Shown here in pieces: positions 38,441-48,250 of a stretch of DNA of 64,000 nucleotides. The notes beneath the pieces are model-generated. The model searched no databases, had not been told where the DNA came from, and saw only the letters and a list, made by a program, of their open reading frames with translations. The stretch comes from Bradyrhizobiaceae bacterium (GTDB lineage Bacteria; Pseudomonadota; Alphaproteobacteria; Rhizobiales; Xanthobacteraceae). A program made the position numbers and the translations under genes. The stretch is taken from the NCBI GenBank assembly GCA_020853885.1, contig JADYXZ010000019.1:496001-560000 (forward strand), written 5' to 3'. Positions within the stretch are counted from its first letter, which is position 1, and every line of letters starts with the position of its first letter.

Positions 38441-40419
38441 ACGCGACCTGGTACTGGCGCCGCCTCAGGCGGATGGCGCCCTCGGAAGTCGTCGGACGAG
38501 CGCGCGACGCAGCTGTTCGCAGGTTCTGGAAATATCGATACCTTGTCCGCAACGCTTCTGAATCACAGAGCGCATCTCTGTACCGCGCCGGATTCGTCGG
38601 AACGCTTCCACCGATGGAAGCCGCGCAGTTGCCGGAGTTCGCGCGCGATAGCTTATTGAAGGCTGCCGAAGATGTGCTGGAAGGCCGCTGGTGCGTTTTT
38701 GGCACTCCCCACCCCAAGTTTGACGAATATCCGGACTGGTTCGTGGACGCTCGCAGCGGCTGCCGAGCGCCGAACGATGACTATGCGTTCGACATTCCTT
38801 ATCGAAACGAAGATCGCATAGGAAATATCAAATACATTTGGGAGCCGTCGCGACATCATCATTTGACCGTGCTCGCTGCGGCCTATGCCGTAAGCAGGGA
38901 CGAGCGCTACACGCGGCGCATCGCCGACCACTTGCAATCGTGGTGGCGAGAGAATCCGTTTTTGCGCGGTCCCCATTGGATCAGCGGCATCGAAATTGGT
39001 ATTCGACTGATCGCTTGGGTATGGGTTCGTAGACTTCTAAGCGAATGGGGGGGAGCCGCCGAACTCTTTGAGAAAAATCCGCGGTTCCTAAGCCAGCTCC
39101 ATCAGCACCAGCGGTGGCTTTCGATGCTGCCAAGCCGCGGCTCTTCTGCCAACAATCATCTCGTTGCGGAGGCTGCCGGACAATTTGTGGCCGCGAGCGC
39201 ATTCCCCGTTTTCAGCGAGAGCCAAAACTGGCGGGAGCATGCAGCGGACGTTCTCCGCAGGGAGGCGGTCGCACAGACTTATTCGAGTGGGTTCAATCGC
39301 GAGCTCGCCACGGAATATCAGGGGCTGGTGCTGGAGCTGTTCCTGGTTGCGGCAATCGAAGGCGAGTTGACCGGCTGCCCGCTTGGAACGATCGTCTGGG
39401 ATCGCGTTCGCGCCATGACCGACGCGTTGGCAGCAATTCTGGACGTGAAGGGAAATCCGCCCCGTCAAGGAGACGGTGATGACGCGAGTGGTCTGTTGCT
39501 TGACGCTCCGGCATATAATCGATGGACGGCCCTTCTTTCGACCGGGCGCGCGCTGTTTGGCGGCCTGCCTTGGTGGCCTCCCGAATCCGAGCGCGACTTA
39601 AGAACTTACGTGTGGACGCGCGGGGTTACTGTGCCGCCTTTGCGTGAGCGGCGGCCTTCAGAGCGTCCCAGTCTGTTTGCAGACGCTGGTCACGTTTATC
39701 TCCGAAAGAACGAGATCGGAAAAGAGATTTGGTGCCGATGCGATCACGGACCGCACGGGTTCCTTGGTATCGCAGCACATGCTCATGCCGATGCCCTTTC
39801 GATCGAGCTTCGGGTGAATGGTATCAACGTTCTGGCCGACCCGGGGACGTACTGCTATCACGGCGAAACCGATTGGCGGGATTATTTTCGATCGACCATC
39901 GGGCACAACACCCTTGAGCTTCTCGGCCAGGATCAGTCGATATCCGGCGGCCCGTTCCTCTGGACAAGCCACGCGGAAAGTAGGCTGATCAACGTCTCGG
40001 GGTTAGATGAAGGTGCTTCAGGCGCTACGTGGCAGGCGGAACACTTCGGTTATGTGGGACGTGGCGGCCCCGTACACCGGCGCACAGTAGAGTTTGACCG
40101 GGGAACGCTAACATTTACGATTAACGACCGAATTTACGATGGCCGCATGAATCTGGTGCCGGCACGTCTCGCTTTTCATTTTGGGCCAAGCGTAGAATGC
40201 GATTTGACTTCGACCGGCGTAAACTTGTCGTGGCCGGGGGGCGAGGGCCGTTTTGAATTGGCCAATGAGCTAAGTTGGTCGCTTCATCGCGGTGAGACCA
40301 ACCCGCCGCTTGGTTGGTATTCGAAATCGTTCGGCACGAAGACCCCGGCATTCACGCTGGTCGGCGCGGGCAATATATCGAACGGGGTGGCTCTCGTTAG
40401 CCGACTGCAAGTCTATTGA
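38437..40419 (+). CDS. Heparinase II/III / alginate-lyase-like protein, 660 aa
   Basis: N-terminal alpha-toroid (YRYLVRNASES ... SSANNHLVAEAAGQFV, with the NNH motif, and ELATEYQGLVLELFLVA) and a C-terminal beta-sandwich domain with HAHADALSIELRVNGINVLADPGTYCYHG, the Hepar_II_III signature. The fold cleaves uronic acids by beta-elimination. There is no obvious signal peptide; with start MNATWYWRRLRRM it may act in the cytoplasm or be exported in another way. Coupled to the fused dehydrogenase. Given the AlgD-like enzyme downstream, the polymer probably contains mannuronate or another uronate. Confidence 0.85.
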   Translation: MNATWYWRRLRRMAPSEVVGRARDAAVRRFWKYRYLVRNASESQSASLYRAGFVGTLPPMEAAQLPEFARDSLLKAAEDVLEGRWCVFGTPHPKFDEYPDWFVDARSGCRAPNDDYAFDIPYRNEDRIGNIKYIWEPSRHHHLTVLAAAYAVSRDERYTRRIADHLQSWWRENPFLRGPHWISGIEIGIRLIAWVWVRRLLSEWGGAAELFEKNPRFLSQLHQHQRWLSMLPSRGSSANNHLVAEAAGQFVAASAFPVFSESQNWREHAADVLRREAVAQTYSSGFNRELATEYQGLVLELFLVAAIEGELTGCPLGTIVWDRVRAMTDALAAILDVKGNPPRQGDGDDASGLLLDAPAYNRWTALLSTGRALFGGLPWWPPESERDLRTYVWTRGVTVPPLRERRPSERPSLFADAGHVYLRKNEIGKEIWCRCDHGPHGFLGIAAHAHADALSIELRVNGINVLADPGTYCYHGETDWRDYFRSTIGHNTLELLGQDQSISGGPFLWTSHAESRLINVSGLDEGASGATWQAEHFGYVGRGGPVHRRTVEFDRGTLTFTINDRIYDGRMNLVPARLAFHFGPSVECDLTSTGVNLSWPGGEGRFELANELSWSLHRGETNPPLGWYSKSFGTKTPAFTLVGAGNISNGVALVSRLQVY

Positions 40420-40499
40420 TGCTGCACGCGGGCGGAGGGCGCAGCACCGAAGGAGATTGTTGCTTACGGTGCCTCGACGAGTAGGAGTTGCTCGGAGCA

Positions 40500-41762
40500 A
40501 TGCTTGTACAGAACGCGAGTAAGCCGCGAGCGCGACGCGTCCTCATCATCGTCGAGAACCTTCCAGTGCCCTTCGACCGGCGTGTCTGGTCTGAAGCCAC
40601 AACCCTTCGCAACGCAGGCTATGAGGTCTCGGTAATCTGTCCCAAGGGACGCGGCTACGAGGCTGCGGAAGAAACCATCGATGGCGTCCACGTCTTTCGG
40701 CACAGCCTGCCATGGGAAGCCAGAAGAGCGTCCGGCTATCTCATCGAGTACACAATAGCGCTATTCTGGGAATTTGTACTGTCGCTGAAAATTGCGCGGC
40801 GACAAGGTTTCGATGTCATTCACGCCTGCAATCCGCCGGACCTAATTTTTCTTATCGCGCTTCCATTCAAGATATTCGGCGGGAAACGATTCCTGTTCGA
40901 CCACCACGACGCGAATCCGGAATTCTTTGAGTCAAAATTCGGTCGCCGCGGTCTCTTCTGGAGGCTCTTGCTGCTCGCCGAGCGATGGACCTTCAAGGTC
41001 GCAGACGTCTCGATTGCGACCAACGAGTCGTATCGGCGGATCGCGATCGAGCGCGGTCGCATGCCGCCTGATCGCGCATTCATAGTGCGCTCCGGTCCCA
41101 ATCTGGATCGGGTAAAGCCGCTGCCCTGCGAACCACGCTGGCGTAACGGCCGCACTCACCTGGTCGGATATGTTGGCGTGATCAGCCACTCAGAGGGGCT
41201 GGACTTGCTACTGGAATCGGTTTCGCACATCGTGCGAAAAAGGGGTCGAACGGATATTCAATTCGTTCTCGTTGGCGGCGGTCCGGAATGGAACGCGATC
41301 AAGCAGCTATGCGGCGAGCTCGACCTGCACGAGTTCGTGACGCTTACTGGCAGGGTTGATGACAAGACGCTCCTTACAATTCTCTCAACAGCCGATGTCT
41401 GCGTAAACCCAGACCGCGTCACGACAATGAACAACATTTCCACGATGAACAAGATCATGGAGTACATGGCCCTCGAAAAGCCGATCGTCCAATTTGACGT
41501 AATCGAGGGACGGTATTCGGCTCAGGAGGCCTCACTCTATGCAAACCCGAACGATCCCGCGGACTTCGGCGACAAGGTATTGGAGCTTCTCGACGATCCG
41601 CAGAAGCGCAGCCGCATGGGACGGTACGGAAGACAGCGGATACTGAACGAGTTGGCTTGGCAATACGAGCAACCGAAACTCCTTCGCGCCTATGACAAGC
41701 TGTTCGAGTTGTGCGACAGGTGCGCGCCTGCTCAAGTTCCGGGAACCAAGGGTCAAGAATGA
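40500..41762 (+). CDS. Glycosyltransferase family 4, 420 aa
   Basis: GT-B enzyme: RRVLIIVENLPVPFDRRVWSEA, LLLESVSHIVRK with VLVGGGPEWNAIKQL, NPDRVTTMNNIS and NKIMEYMALEKPIVQFDV in the donor-binding C-terminal domain. The sequence is of the group in which the second Glu of EX7E is not obvious. ATGs at 40500 or TTG at 40488. It is ATGA-coupled to the AlgD-like gene, so both belong to one translation unit. Confidence 0.87.
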   Translation: MLVQNASKPRARRVLIIVENLPVPFDRRVWSEATTLRNAGYEVSVICPKGRGYEAAEETIDGVHVFRHSLPWEARRASGYLIEYTIALFWEFVLSLKIARRQGFDVIHACNPPDLIFLIALPFKIFGGKRFLFDHHDANPEFFESKFGRRGLFWRLLLLAERWTFKVADVSIATNESYRRIAIERGRMPPDRAFIVRSGPNLDRVKPLPCEPRWRNGRTHLVGYVGVISHSEGLDLLLESVSHIVRKRGRTDIQFVLVGGGPEWNAIKQLCGELDLHEFVTLTGRVDDKTLLTILSTADVCVNPDRVTTMNNISTMNKIMEYMALEKPIVQFDVIEGRYSAQEASLYANPNDPADFGDKVLELLDDPQKRSRMGRYGRQRILNELAWQYEQPKLLRAYDKLFELCDRCAPAQVPGTKGQE

Positions 41763-43072
41763 AGATTAGCGTATTTGGTCTCGGTTACGTGGGGAGCGTC
41801 TGCGCAGCGTGTCTCGCTGATCGCGGACACACGGTCATCGGCGTCGACAGCGCGGCGTCGAAGGTCGATCTCATTCGATCCGGTCGGGCGCCCATCGTCG
41901 AACCGGAGATAGGGGCGCTAATTCAGCGCGCGGTCGCAAGTGGCCGGCTCACCGCTACACTGGATTCCGCCTACGCGGTCGCGCATACGGAAATGTCGAT
42001 CGTTTGTGTCGGGACACCCAGTCAACCGAACGGATCACTTAGTCTTGCGGCGATTGAGGCGGTTTCCAGGGAAATCGGGAAGGAAATCGGGAGAAAAAGA
42101 ACCCGGCATGAAGTGGTCATTCGCTCCACCGTCGTACCCGGCACCACTCGCGAATTTATCATACCGAGACTTGCCGAATCGTCCGGAAAGAAACCCGGCG
42201 ACGGGTTTGGACTCACATTCAATCCTGAATTCCTCCGTGAGGGATCGTCTATCGGCGATTTCTTGAACCCATCAAAGACTGTTGTTGGCGGAATTGATCA
42301 GGTTTCGATCGCCGCGGTTATGTCGCTCTATACCGATCTTCCCGGCGCAAAAATTTCGACCAGCATCGAAGTGGCAGAGATGGTCAAGTATGTTGACAAT
42401 AGCTGGCACGCCTTGAAGGTTGTCTTTGGTAACGAGATCGGTGTTCTTGCCAACGCTCTGAACATAAACAGCCATGACGTGATGAACATCTTTTTTGAAG
42501 ACAAGCGTCTCAATATATCCACCGCATATCTACGACCGGGATTCGCATTCGGCGGCTCTTGCCTGCCAAAGGATTTGCGTGCGCTCGCCCACCTTGCCCG
42601 CAATAAGGATCTTAACCTGCCGGTGCTCAATCATATTATCGACAGCAACAAGATGTTGGTAGATCGCGGAGTTGATTGGGTTCTCAGACAATCAAAGAAA
42701 CGCATTGCGATTCTTGGGATTAGTTTCAAATCCGGCACGGATGATATGCGCGAAAGCCCGTTCGTTGAGCTGGTAGAACGGTTGATCGGAAAGGGATGCG
42801 AAATTCGCATCTACGACCCGAACGTACAACTCGCGCGACTTGTCGGCAGTAACAAGGAGTTCCTGACGCGAGTGATTCCCCACATCGCGGATCTGATGGT
42901 GCCGAATATATCGGACGCTGTCGAATGGGCCGAGGCAATCGTCGTGTCGACAAACAACCCGGTTTACATGGCGGGACTTCTAGCTGCCCGGTCCGACCAG
43001 GTGATTCTCGATTTCGCAAATCTGAAGCCTCCTGATGCGATTCCCGCCAAAACCCTGGCCTTTCTTTGGTAG
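41759..43072 (+). CDS. algD: GDP-mannose 6-dehydrogenase / UDP-glucose dehydrogenase family, AlgD-like, 437 aa
   Basis: Oxidises a nucleotide hexose to its uronate in two NAD-dependent steps. Motifs: MKISVFGLGYVGSVCAACLAD (NAD fold), VVPGTTREFI, NPEFLREGSSIGDFLNPSKTVVG, KYVDNSWHALKVVFGNEIG, FGGSCLPKDLRAL containing the catalytic Cys, and GISFKSGTDDMRESPFVEL. The KYVDN.WHALKV and GGSCLPKDLRAL wording is closest to AlgD of alginate producers, so GDP-mannose is the favoured substrate, but UDP-sugars cannot be excluded. It lies inside the EPS operon with ATGA coupling upstream. Confidence 0.9.
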   Translation: MKISVFGLGYVGSVCAACLADRGHTVIGVDSAASKVDLIRSGRAPIVEPEIGALIQRAVASGRLTATLDSAYAVAHTEMSIVCVGTPSQPNGSLSLAAIEAVSREIGKEIGRKRTRHEVVIRSTVVPGTTREFIIPRLAESSGKKPGDGFGLTFNPEFLREGSSIGDFLNPSKTVVGGIDQVSIAAVMSLYTDLPGAKISTSIEVAEMVKYVDNSWHALKVVFGNEIGVLANALNINSHDVMNIFFEDKRLNISTAYLRPGFAFGGSCLPKDLRALAHLARNKDLNLPVLNHIIDSNKMLVDRGVDWVLRQSKKRIAILGISFKSGTDDMRESPFVELVERLIGKGCEIRIYDPNVQLARLVGSNKEFLTRVIPHIADLMVPNISDAVEWAEAIVVSTNNPVYMAGLLAARSDQVILDFANLKPPDAIPAKTLAFLW

Positions 43073-43098
43073 ACGATTGGTGGGGCGAAGAGAGCGCA

Positions 43099-44367
43099 AT
43101 GAAGATATTGGTCTCGGCCTATTCCTGCGAACCCGGGCGTGGATCCGAACCGGGCAAGTCCTGGAACTGGGCGTACGAGCTGGCGCGTTCGGGACAGGAG
43201 GTCTGGGTCTTAACCTCGCTCAACGGCAAGCCGGCGATCGAAGCTTTCCTCGCATCGCAGCCAACACCGAGGCTCCATTTCGTCTATCTGGGCCGGCCTT
43301 TTGTGCCCGCTTTTACCGAACCATTCCGCGTTCAACTACAGAATATGCGGTGGCAACGGCAAGCACTGAGTATCGCCCGCGACCTCGACAAGAAGGTCGA
43401 TTTTGATCTCGTGCAGCACATATCCTTCAGCAGCCTTCAGGTCGGATCGCAACTTTGGCGGCTCGGAAAGCCATTTGTCTTCGGACCGATCGGTGGCGGA
43501 CAAACTGCGCCCCGGGGATTTCGGCGCCACCTCCGCGGTGGTTGGATAGCGGAGCTGCTCCGTTCGTTCGTCGTTCGGTATTTCACTGGGACATTGTTTG
43601 CGGCCAGAAGCACGGTTGCGAATTCTGACCTGGTGCTTGTCGTAAATGAAGAGACCCGAGATTGGGTCGAGCGACTAGGTGCGCGGCGCGTCGAGCATAT
43701 GGTCTCCTATGGAATTTCAGGCTCCTTGCTCGCAAATCCGTCGGAAAGATGCCGCCACGACGTCAACTGCCTCAAGATCCTTTGGGTAGGACGGTTGTTG
43801 CCTCGCAAGGGGGTCCTGCTCGCGTTGGAGGCGCTTGCCCGCATTGATCCAAGCACTAATTTCCACTGCACAATTTTGGGCGATGGCGAGCAGGGCCGTT
43901 ATCTCCCGGAATGGATTAAGGGGCTCGGTCTTACGGACCGCGTCGAGTGGCGCGGTCAGGTTCCGTGGCAGGAGGCGATCAAGGCCTATCGAACTCACGA
44001 CGTCTTTGTATACTCCAGTCTAAGAGATTCAGAAGGTCTGCAGCTCCTCGAAGCAATGGCCGGAGGTGCCGCCGTGTTGACTCTGGACCACCATGGTTCG
44101 CGTCTGGCGGTGCCCGACAGCGCCGGCATCAAAGTGCCGGTGGGGTCGCCTGAGGAAACGGCCGCCAGCTTGGCAGGCGCGTTGGAGCGGCTAGCACGGG
44201 AGCCGGAGACCCTCAAGGCAATGAGCATCAGCGGGATGAAATGGGCGGCTGAGAACACCTGGGAGAAGAAGGTGGCTCGGGCCATTGAGCGATACAAGAC
44301 CTTGGCCAGAGATCGGTCAATTCGTACTGTATCACCTGGAAGACGTTCTCTGTCCGGGAACGCTTGA
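43099..44367 (+). CDS. Glycosyltransferase family 4, 422 aa
   Basis: Starts MKILVSAYSCEPGRGSEPG, the GT4 N-terminal pattern with GSEPG phosphate loop. The C-terminal half has ILWVGRLLPRKGVLLALEA and DSEGLQLLEAMAGGAAV. Start at 43099 follows AGAGAGCGCA. Transfers a sugar of the EPS repeat; donor unknown. The gene follows the dehydrogenase at close spacing in the same operon. Confidence 0.87.
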   Translation: MKILVSAYSCEPGRGSEPGKSWNWAYELARSGQEVWVLTSLNGKPAIEAFLASQPTPRLHFVYLGRPFVPAFTEPFRVQLQNMRWQRQALSIARDLDKKVDFDLVQHISFSSLQVGSQLWRLGKPFVFGPIGGGQTAPRGFRRHLRGGWIAELLRSFVVRYFTGTLFAARSTVANSDLVLVVNEETRDWVERLGARRVEHMVSYGISGSLLANPSERCRHDVNCLKILWVGRLLPRKGVLLALEALARIDPSTNFHCTILGDGEQGRYLPEWIKGLGLTDRVEWRGQVPWQEAIKAYRTHDVFVYSSLRDSEGLQLLEAMAGGAAVLTLDHHGSRLAVPDSAGIKVPVGSPEETAASLAGALERLAREPETLKAMSISGMKWAAENTWEKKVARAIERYKTLARDRSIRTVSPGRRSLSGNA

Positions 44368-44434
44368 GTGATAATTTTGAGCCGACACGGGCCACGTGCT
44401 GACGTAGTCATGTGATGTCAAGTGGGTTCTGTTC

Positions 44435-45406
44435 ATGATCGTTAAGTTCATAACCCGCGGACCCAAGCCACGGATGCAATGGTGCCGTTTCTTCTTTCAC
44501 GCGAATCTTGACCGGCTTGTCGAGCTGACTGCGAAATTCGATCGTGCCGACCCGGATGCTGCCGCTGAGAATCAGCACGAGTTTACGGCCATTCTGCAGG
44601 ACATTCGCGTAAACGATGTCTGGAAGTTCACGTCCAAAGGGCGATTGCCGGAAACCGAGAAGGCTGTGCTTCGCTTTCTGGAGACCTACCGGCCACGTCC
44701 GGGCGATCCAGGGGCGCCGGTCCAAATTCTCGACGTAGGTGCATCCGATGGATCGACTACCGTCGATCTGCTTCAGGCAATCAGGAAGAACGGCAACTAC
44801 AATGTCGAGATCACAACGACTGACCTGTGCAATGCATTGTACCGCTACCGGAAAGGAATTGTGACGGAGTATCGGTCGTCGGGTGGGCATCCGGTGCTCG
44901 TACGAATCGGTCGCCTCGGGCTACGCTTGCCGGATTCCGAGTACGAATGGAATTGGCCGGCGACGGCATTGGCCCGGTGGTATTTGAGTCTTGGAGGTCT
45001 TCGGGCTGCGATGACAGAGGACCTTCGGATATCGCTGATCAATCCGTCCGCTGAGCGCGACCCGGACATTCGGATTGAGGAACTGGATTGCCTGGAGCTC
45101 CGGCCGTCACTGGTCGGCCGTTTCGACCTCGTTCGCGCCAGCAATATTATTACGCCGCGCTATGGCTTCGAAGGGGAGAAGTTGCAGCGGGCGCTCAAGA
45201 ACATTCACGCCTATCTTCGAAATGGCGGCGGCTTGATAATCTCGCGCAATCAGCGTCACTCGGAAATCGAACACGGATCGACCTGGAAGAAGGGAGAGCA
45301 GGGGTTCATACACGTTGGAGATTTTGGCAGTGGTTCCGAAATCAGAACAGCAGTGACAAACTTTGTTGCGCACGCGACGCGGGGAGTGGTCAGCAATTTT
45401 TCTTGA
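44435..45406 (+). CDS. SAM-dependent methyltransferase-like protein, 323 aa
   Basis: Residues about 95-130 contain VQILDVGASDGSTTVDLLQ, a class I methyltransferase motif I, followed by EITTTDLCNALYRY (motif II-like). A later RFDLVRASNIITPRYGF and LKNIHAYLRNGGGLIISRN fit the end of the Rossmann fold. The reaction is unproven; methylation of a sugar or lipid carrier is the most likely job. The stop overlaps the start of the GMC oxidoreductase by 44 bases. Confidence 0.6.
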   Translation: MIVKFITRGPKPRMQWCRFFFHANLDRLVELTAKFDRADPDAAAENQHEFTAILQDIRVNDVWKFTSKGRLPETEKAVLRFLETYRPRPGDPGAPVQILDVGASDGSTTVDLLQAIRKNGNYNVEITTTDLCNALYRYRKGIVTEYRSSGGHPVLVRIGRLGLRLPDSEYEWNWPATALARWYLSLGGLRAAMTEDLRISLINPSAERDPDIRIEELDCLELRPSLVGRFDLVRASNIITPRYGFEGEKLQRALKNIHAYLRNGGGLIISRNQRHSEIEHGSTWKKGEQGFIHVGDFGSGSEIRTAVTNFVAHATRGVVSNFS

Positions 45407-47051
45407 TGCTCGTAAGGTTCCCCAGGATACGGTCCTGCAGTGCGACCTGTGCGTCATTGGTGCTGGGGCAGCAGGCATTACCATTGCACGCGAATTCATC
45501 GGAAGCCGGCACAAGGTCATCCTGTTGGAAAGCGGCGAGTTCGAGATGGACACCGCGGTGCAAGACCTGAATGCCGGAGAAAGCGTTGGGCTGCCCTACA
45601 CCGCCCTGGAGACCGGCCGCTCCCGCTATTTCGGCGGGGGCACAAACTGCTGGGGCGGATGGTGTCGTCCCCTTGATCCGATCGATTTCGAAAAACGGGA
45701 TTGGATCCCGCACAGCGGGTGGCCCTTTGGCCGAACAGAGCTAGAGCCCTTCTATGAACGTGCCCACCAGCATTGCAACGTCCAACCCGGCGAATACGAT
45801 CTGGACACCTGCGCCAAAGAGGTCGAACCGATTGGTCTGCGGATGCTGCCCATCAAAGACAAGCGGGTAATCACGCAGGTTTCCAGGATCAGCAAGGAAC
45901 CCCGCTTCGGTCGAGCGTATCGGGAAGAGATCCGCATCGCTGCGAATGTTGAGGCCTACCTGAATGCCAACGTGGTCGAGATCGAAACAGCCGATCCGGC
46001 GCAAAAGGTTACGGGACTGAAAGTTGTTACGCTCGACGGGACCCGATTCCGCGTAAGTGCCAAAATCTACATCTTGGCGGCGGGCGGAATTGAGAATCCT
46101 CGTCTCTTGCTCGCATCGAGTACCGTGCAGAAGACCGGATTGGGCAATCAGTACGATCTGGTCGGTCGGTTCTTCATGGAGCATCCGCGATTGCACGCCG
46201 GCGAGATCGTTCTGAACGACCCGACACTAACGACCAACCTGTACGATCCGCAATACACGTATTTCAATTCCCCGATCGGCGCCCATCTCGCTCTTTCGGA
46301 GGAAACGCAACGCGCCGAAGGAACGGTCAATTTCAAGACCTGGATCATTACCGTCTATTGCGGCGAGGAATCACGCGGTGGCGAGTCGTTGAAGAACCTC
46401 TATCGGGCCATCCGCAGGACGACATTGCCCGATCATTTCATGGATACTTCATTTGGCTTCTGGGTAAGAAACTTCAGCAACATCGTTTTGGATTTCCCCA
46501 ATACCGCCGCCGTGATCCTCGGCCGTCTCCTTAAGCCCAGATGGCTCGTCAAGAAGCTAATGTTTGCGAATCTGATTGAGCCCGCACCGAACCCGGATAG
46601 TCGAGTTGTGTTGGCAAACGAAAGGGACAGGATCGGCCTGAACCGTGTTCGACTCGACTGGCGCCTCACGCGTCTCGATAAATACTCAATCGGACGCGCA
46701 CACGCGATCATCCATGATGCAGTTGAAAAGTCTGGCATCGGCAGAGTCGTAAGTCCACTGTCAGGCAAGATCGGTGCGGACTGGCCCAGCGATATGGGGT
46801 GGGGTTGGCATCATATGGGCACGACGCGCATGCACGACGATCCCAAGCAGGGTGTTGTCGACAGGAACTGCAAGGTGCACGGAATCGCAAATCTGTATGT
46901 CGGTGGAAGTTCGGTCTTCCCGACTGGCAGCAACGATTTGCCCACACTGACCATCGTCGCCTTGGCAGTTCGCCTGGCTGACCACATCAAAGGTGTTCTG
47001 AAAAGCAGCGGCGTAAATTCGGCGAAAGCCGCCGGCGTCAAGGCCGAGTGA
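45363..47051 (+). CDS. GMC-family FAD oxidoreductase, 562 aa (TTG start)
   Basis: FAD motif LCVIGAGAAGITIAREF at residues about 30-46, GGGTNCWGGWCRPLDPIDF, then the C-terminal HHMGTTRMHDDP and YVGGSSVFPTGSNDLPT with catalytic His and Asn. Starts at TTG 45363, inside the previous gene. Paralogue of the enzyme at 29072-30763, with the same locus role: oxidation of an alcohol group on a sugar. The two are clearly diverged, so they probably act on different positions. Followed directly by a GT4 gene with 3-base overlap of TGA and GTG. Confidence 0.85.
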   Translation: MLRTRRGEWSAIFLDARKVPQDTVLQCDLCVIGAGAAGITIAREFIGSRHKVILLESGEFEMDTAVQDLNAGESVGLPYTALETGRSRYFGGGTNCWGGWCRPLDPIDFEKRDWIPHSGWPFGRTELEPFYERAHQHCNVQPGEYDLDTCAKEVEPIGLRMLPIKDKRVITQVSRISKEPRFGRAYREEIRIAANVEAYLNANVVEIETADPAQKVTGLKVVTLDGTRFRVSAKIYILAAGGIENPRLLLASSTVQKTGLGNQYDLVGRFFMEHPRLHAGEIVLNDPTLTTNLYDPQYTYFNSPIGAHLALSEETQRAEGTVNFKTWIITVYCGEESRGGESLKNLYRAIRRTTLPDHFMDTSFGFWVRNFSNIVLDFPNTAAVILGRLLKPRWLVKKLMFANLIEPAPNPDSRVVLANERDRIGLNRVRLDWRLTRLDKYSIGRAHAIIHDAVEKSGIGRVVSPLSGKIGADWPSDMGWGWHHMGTTRMHDDPKQGVVDRNCKVHGIANLYVGGSSVFPTGSNDLPTLTIVALAVRLADHIKGVLKSSGVNSAKAAGVKAE

Positions 47052-47056
47052 GACAA

Positions 47057-48250
47057 ATGAAAATCTTGATCGTGCACAACTATTACCAACGCCCCGGCGG
47101 CGAGGACGATGTCGTCGCCAACGAAAAGGCGATGTTGATTGAGCACGGACACGATGTGGAGCTGCTGGCGGTCCGCAACGACCAGATCCAGAGCTTCGCA
47201 GACAAGGTCAAAACTGCATGGAATTCCAGTTATTCGCAGCAAGGTTACGAGCACGTTGCGGCGGCGATCAGGATATTCTCGCCAGCCTTGGTACACGTTC
47301 ACAATTTCTTTCCGTTGCTGAGTCCGTCAATCTATGACGCGTGTTCGGACGCGGGTGTTCCTGTCGTACAGACGTTGCATAACTATCGTCTTCTGTGCGC
47401 AAACGGGCAGCTCGCTCGCAATGCCATACCATGCGAAAAGTGCGTACACGGCGCTCATTATTGGGGCGTGATCCACAGATGTTATCAGAACTCTCTACTC
47501 GGTTCGGCGGTTGTGGCGCGTATGTTATGGACGCATCGCCGTCACAATACCTGGCGGGAAAAAGTGGCCAGCTACATCGCGCCGAGCCATTTTATGAAGA
47601 CAAAATTTGTCGAGGCTGGGTTACCTGACGACAGAATTCATGTGAAGCCGAATTTCGTTCCGGAGTATCCGAATTTGCCGCCGCTCGACATGGCGGCTCC
47701 GCGCAAGAGCGCGCTCTTCGCTGCACGGTTCAGCCGTGAAAAGGGAGTAGACTTGGTTCTGCAGGCTTGGGAAGAGCTTGATTTTCCTTTGCGCATGATT
47801 GGAGATGGACCGCTGGCAGAGTTGGTACGTGAGAAGGCGACGCCTGCAATGACCCTGATCGGCTGGCAGCCGATGGACATCCTAGTCGACGAGCTACGTC
47901 GCGCCGAGTTTCTGTTGATGCCCTCTACTTGGTATGAAGGTTTTCCGGTTACGCTCGCGCTGGCATTGGCGAACGGGCTTCCGATCATTGCATCACGCCT
48001 CGGCGCCATGGAAGAGGTGGTGGAGGATGGCAAGACCGGGCTGCTGTTCACGACGGGTGATGTCGTCGATTTGAGAAGGAAGGTGAGTTGGGCCTTCAAT
48101 AATCCGGAGCGCATGCGCGAGATGGGCGCAAACGCCAGGACGGAATACGAGCGAAAATATTCGCCAAACGTGAACTACGCAATGCTCATGGGCATCTACG
48201 AAACCGTATTGAAGCGAGGGCCGGATCCCTACATCCGCAATGCGGCTTAG
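47057..48250 (+). CDS. Glycosyltransferase family 4, 397 aa
   Basis: MKILIVHNYYQRPGGEDDVVANE is a typical GT4 start; HVHNFFPLLSPSIYDAC and VQTLHNYRLLCANGQL follow, with an unusual CEKCVHGAHYWGVIHRCYQNS insert containing Cys residues. The donor domain has FAARFSREKGVDLVLQAW and WYEGFPVTLALALANG. ATG 47057 is used; GTG 47048 is in frame and overlaps the GMC stop. Ends the rightward ten-gene run, converging with rfbA. Confidence 0.87.
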   Translation: MKILIVHNYYQRPGGEDDVVANEKAMLIEHGHDVELLAVRNDQIQSFADKVKTAWNSSYSQQGYEHVAAAIRIFSPALVHVHNFFPLLSPSIYDACSDAGVPVVQTLHNYRLLCANGQLARNAIPCEKCVHGAHYWGVIHRCYQNSLLGSAVVARMLWTHRRHNTWREKVASYIAPSHFMKTKFVEAGLPDDRIHVKPNFVPEYPNLPPLDMAAPRKSALFAARFSREKGVDLVLQAWEELDFPLRMIGDGPLAELVREKATPAMTLIGWQPMDILVDELRRAEFLLMPSTWYEGFPVTLALALANGLPIIASRLGAMEEVVEDGKTGLLFTTGDVVDLRRKVSWAFNNPERMREMGANARTEYERKYSPNVNYAMLMGIYETVLKRGPDPYIRNAA

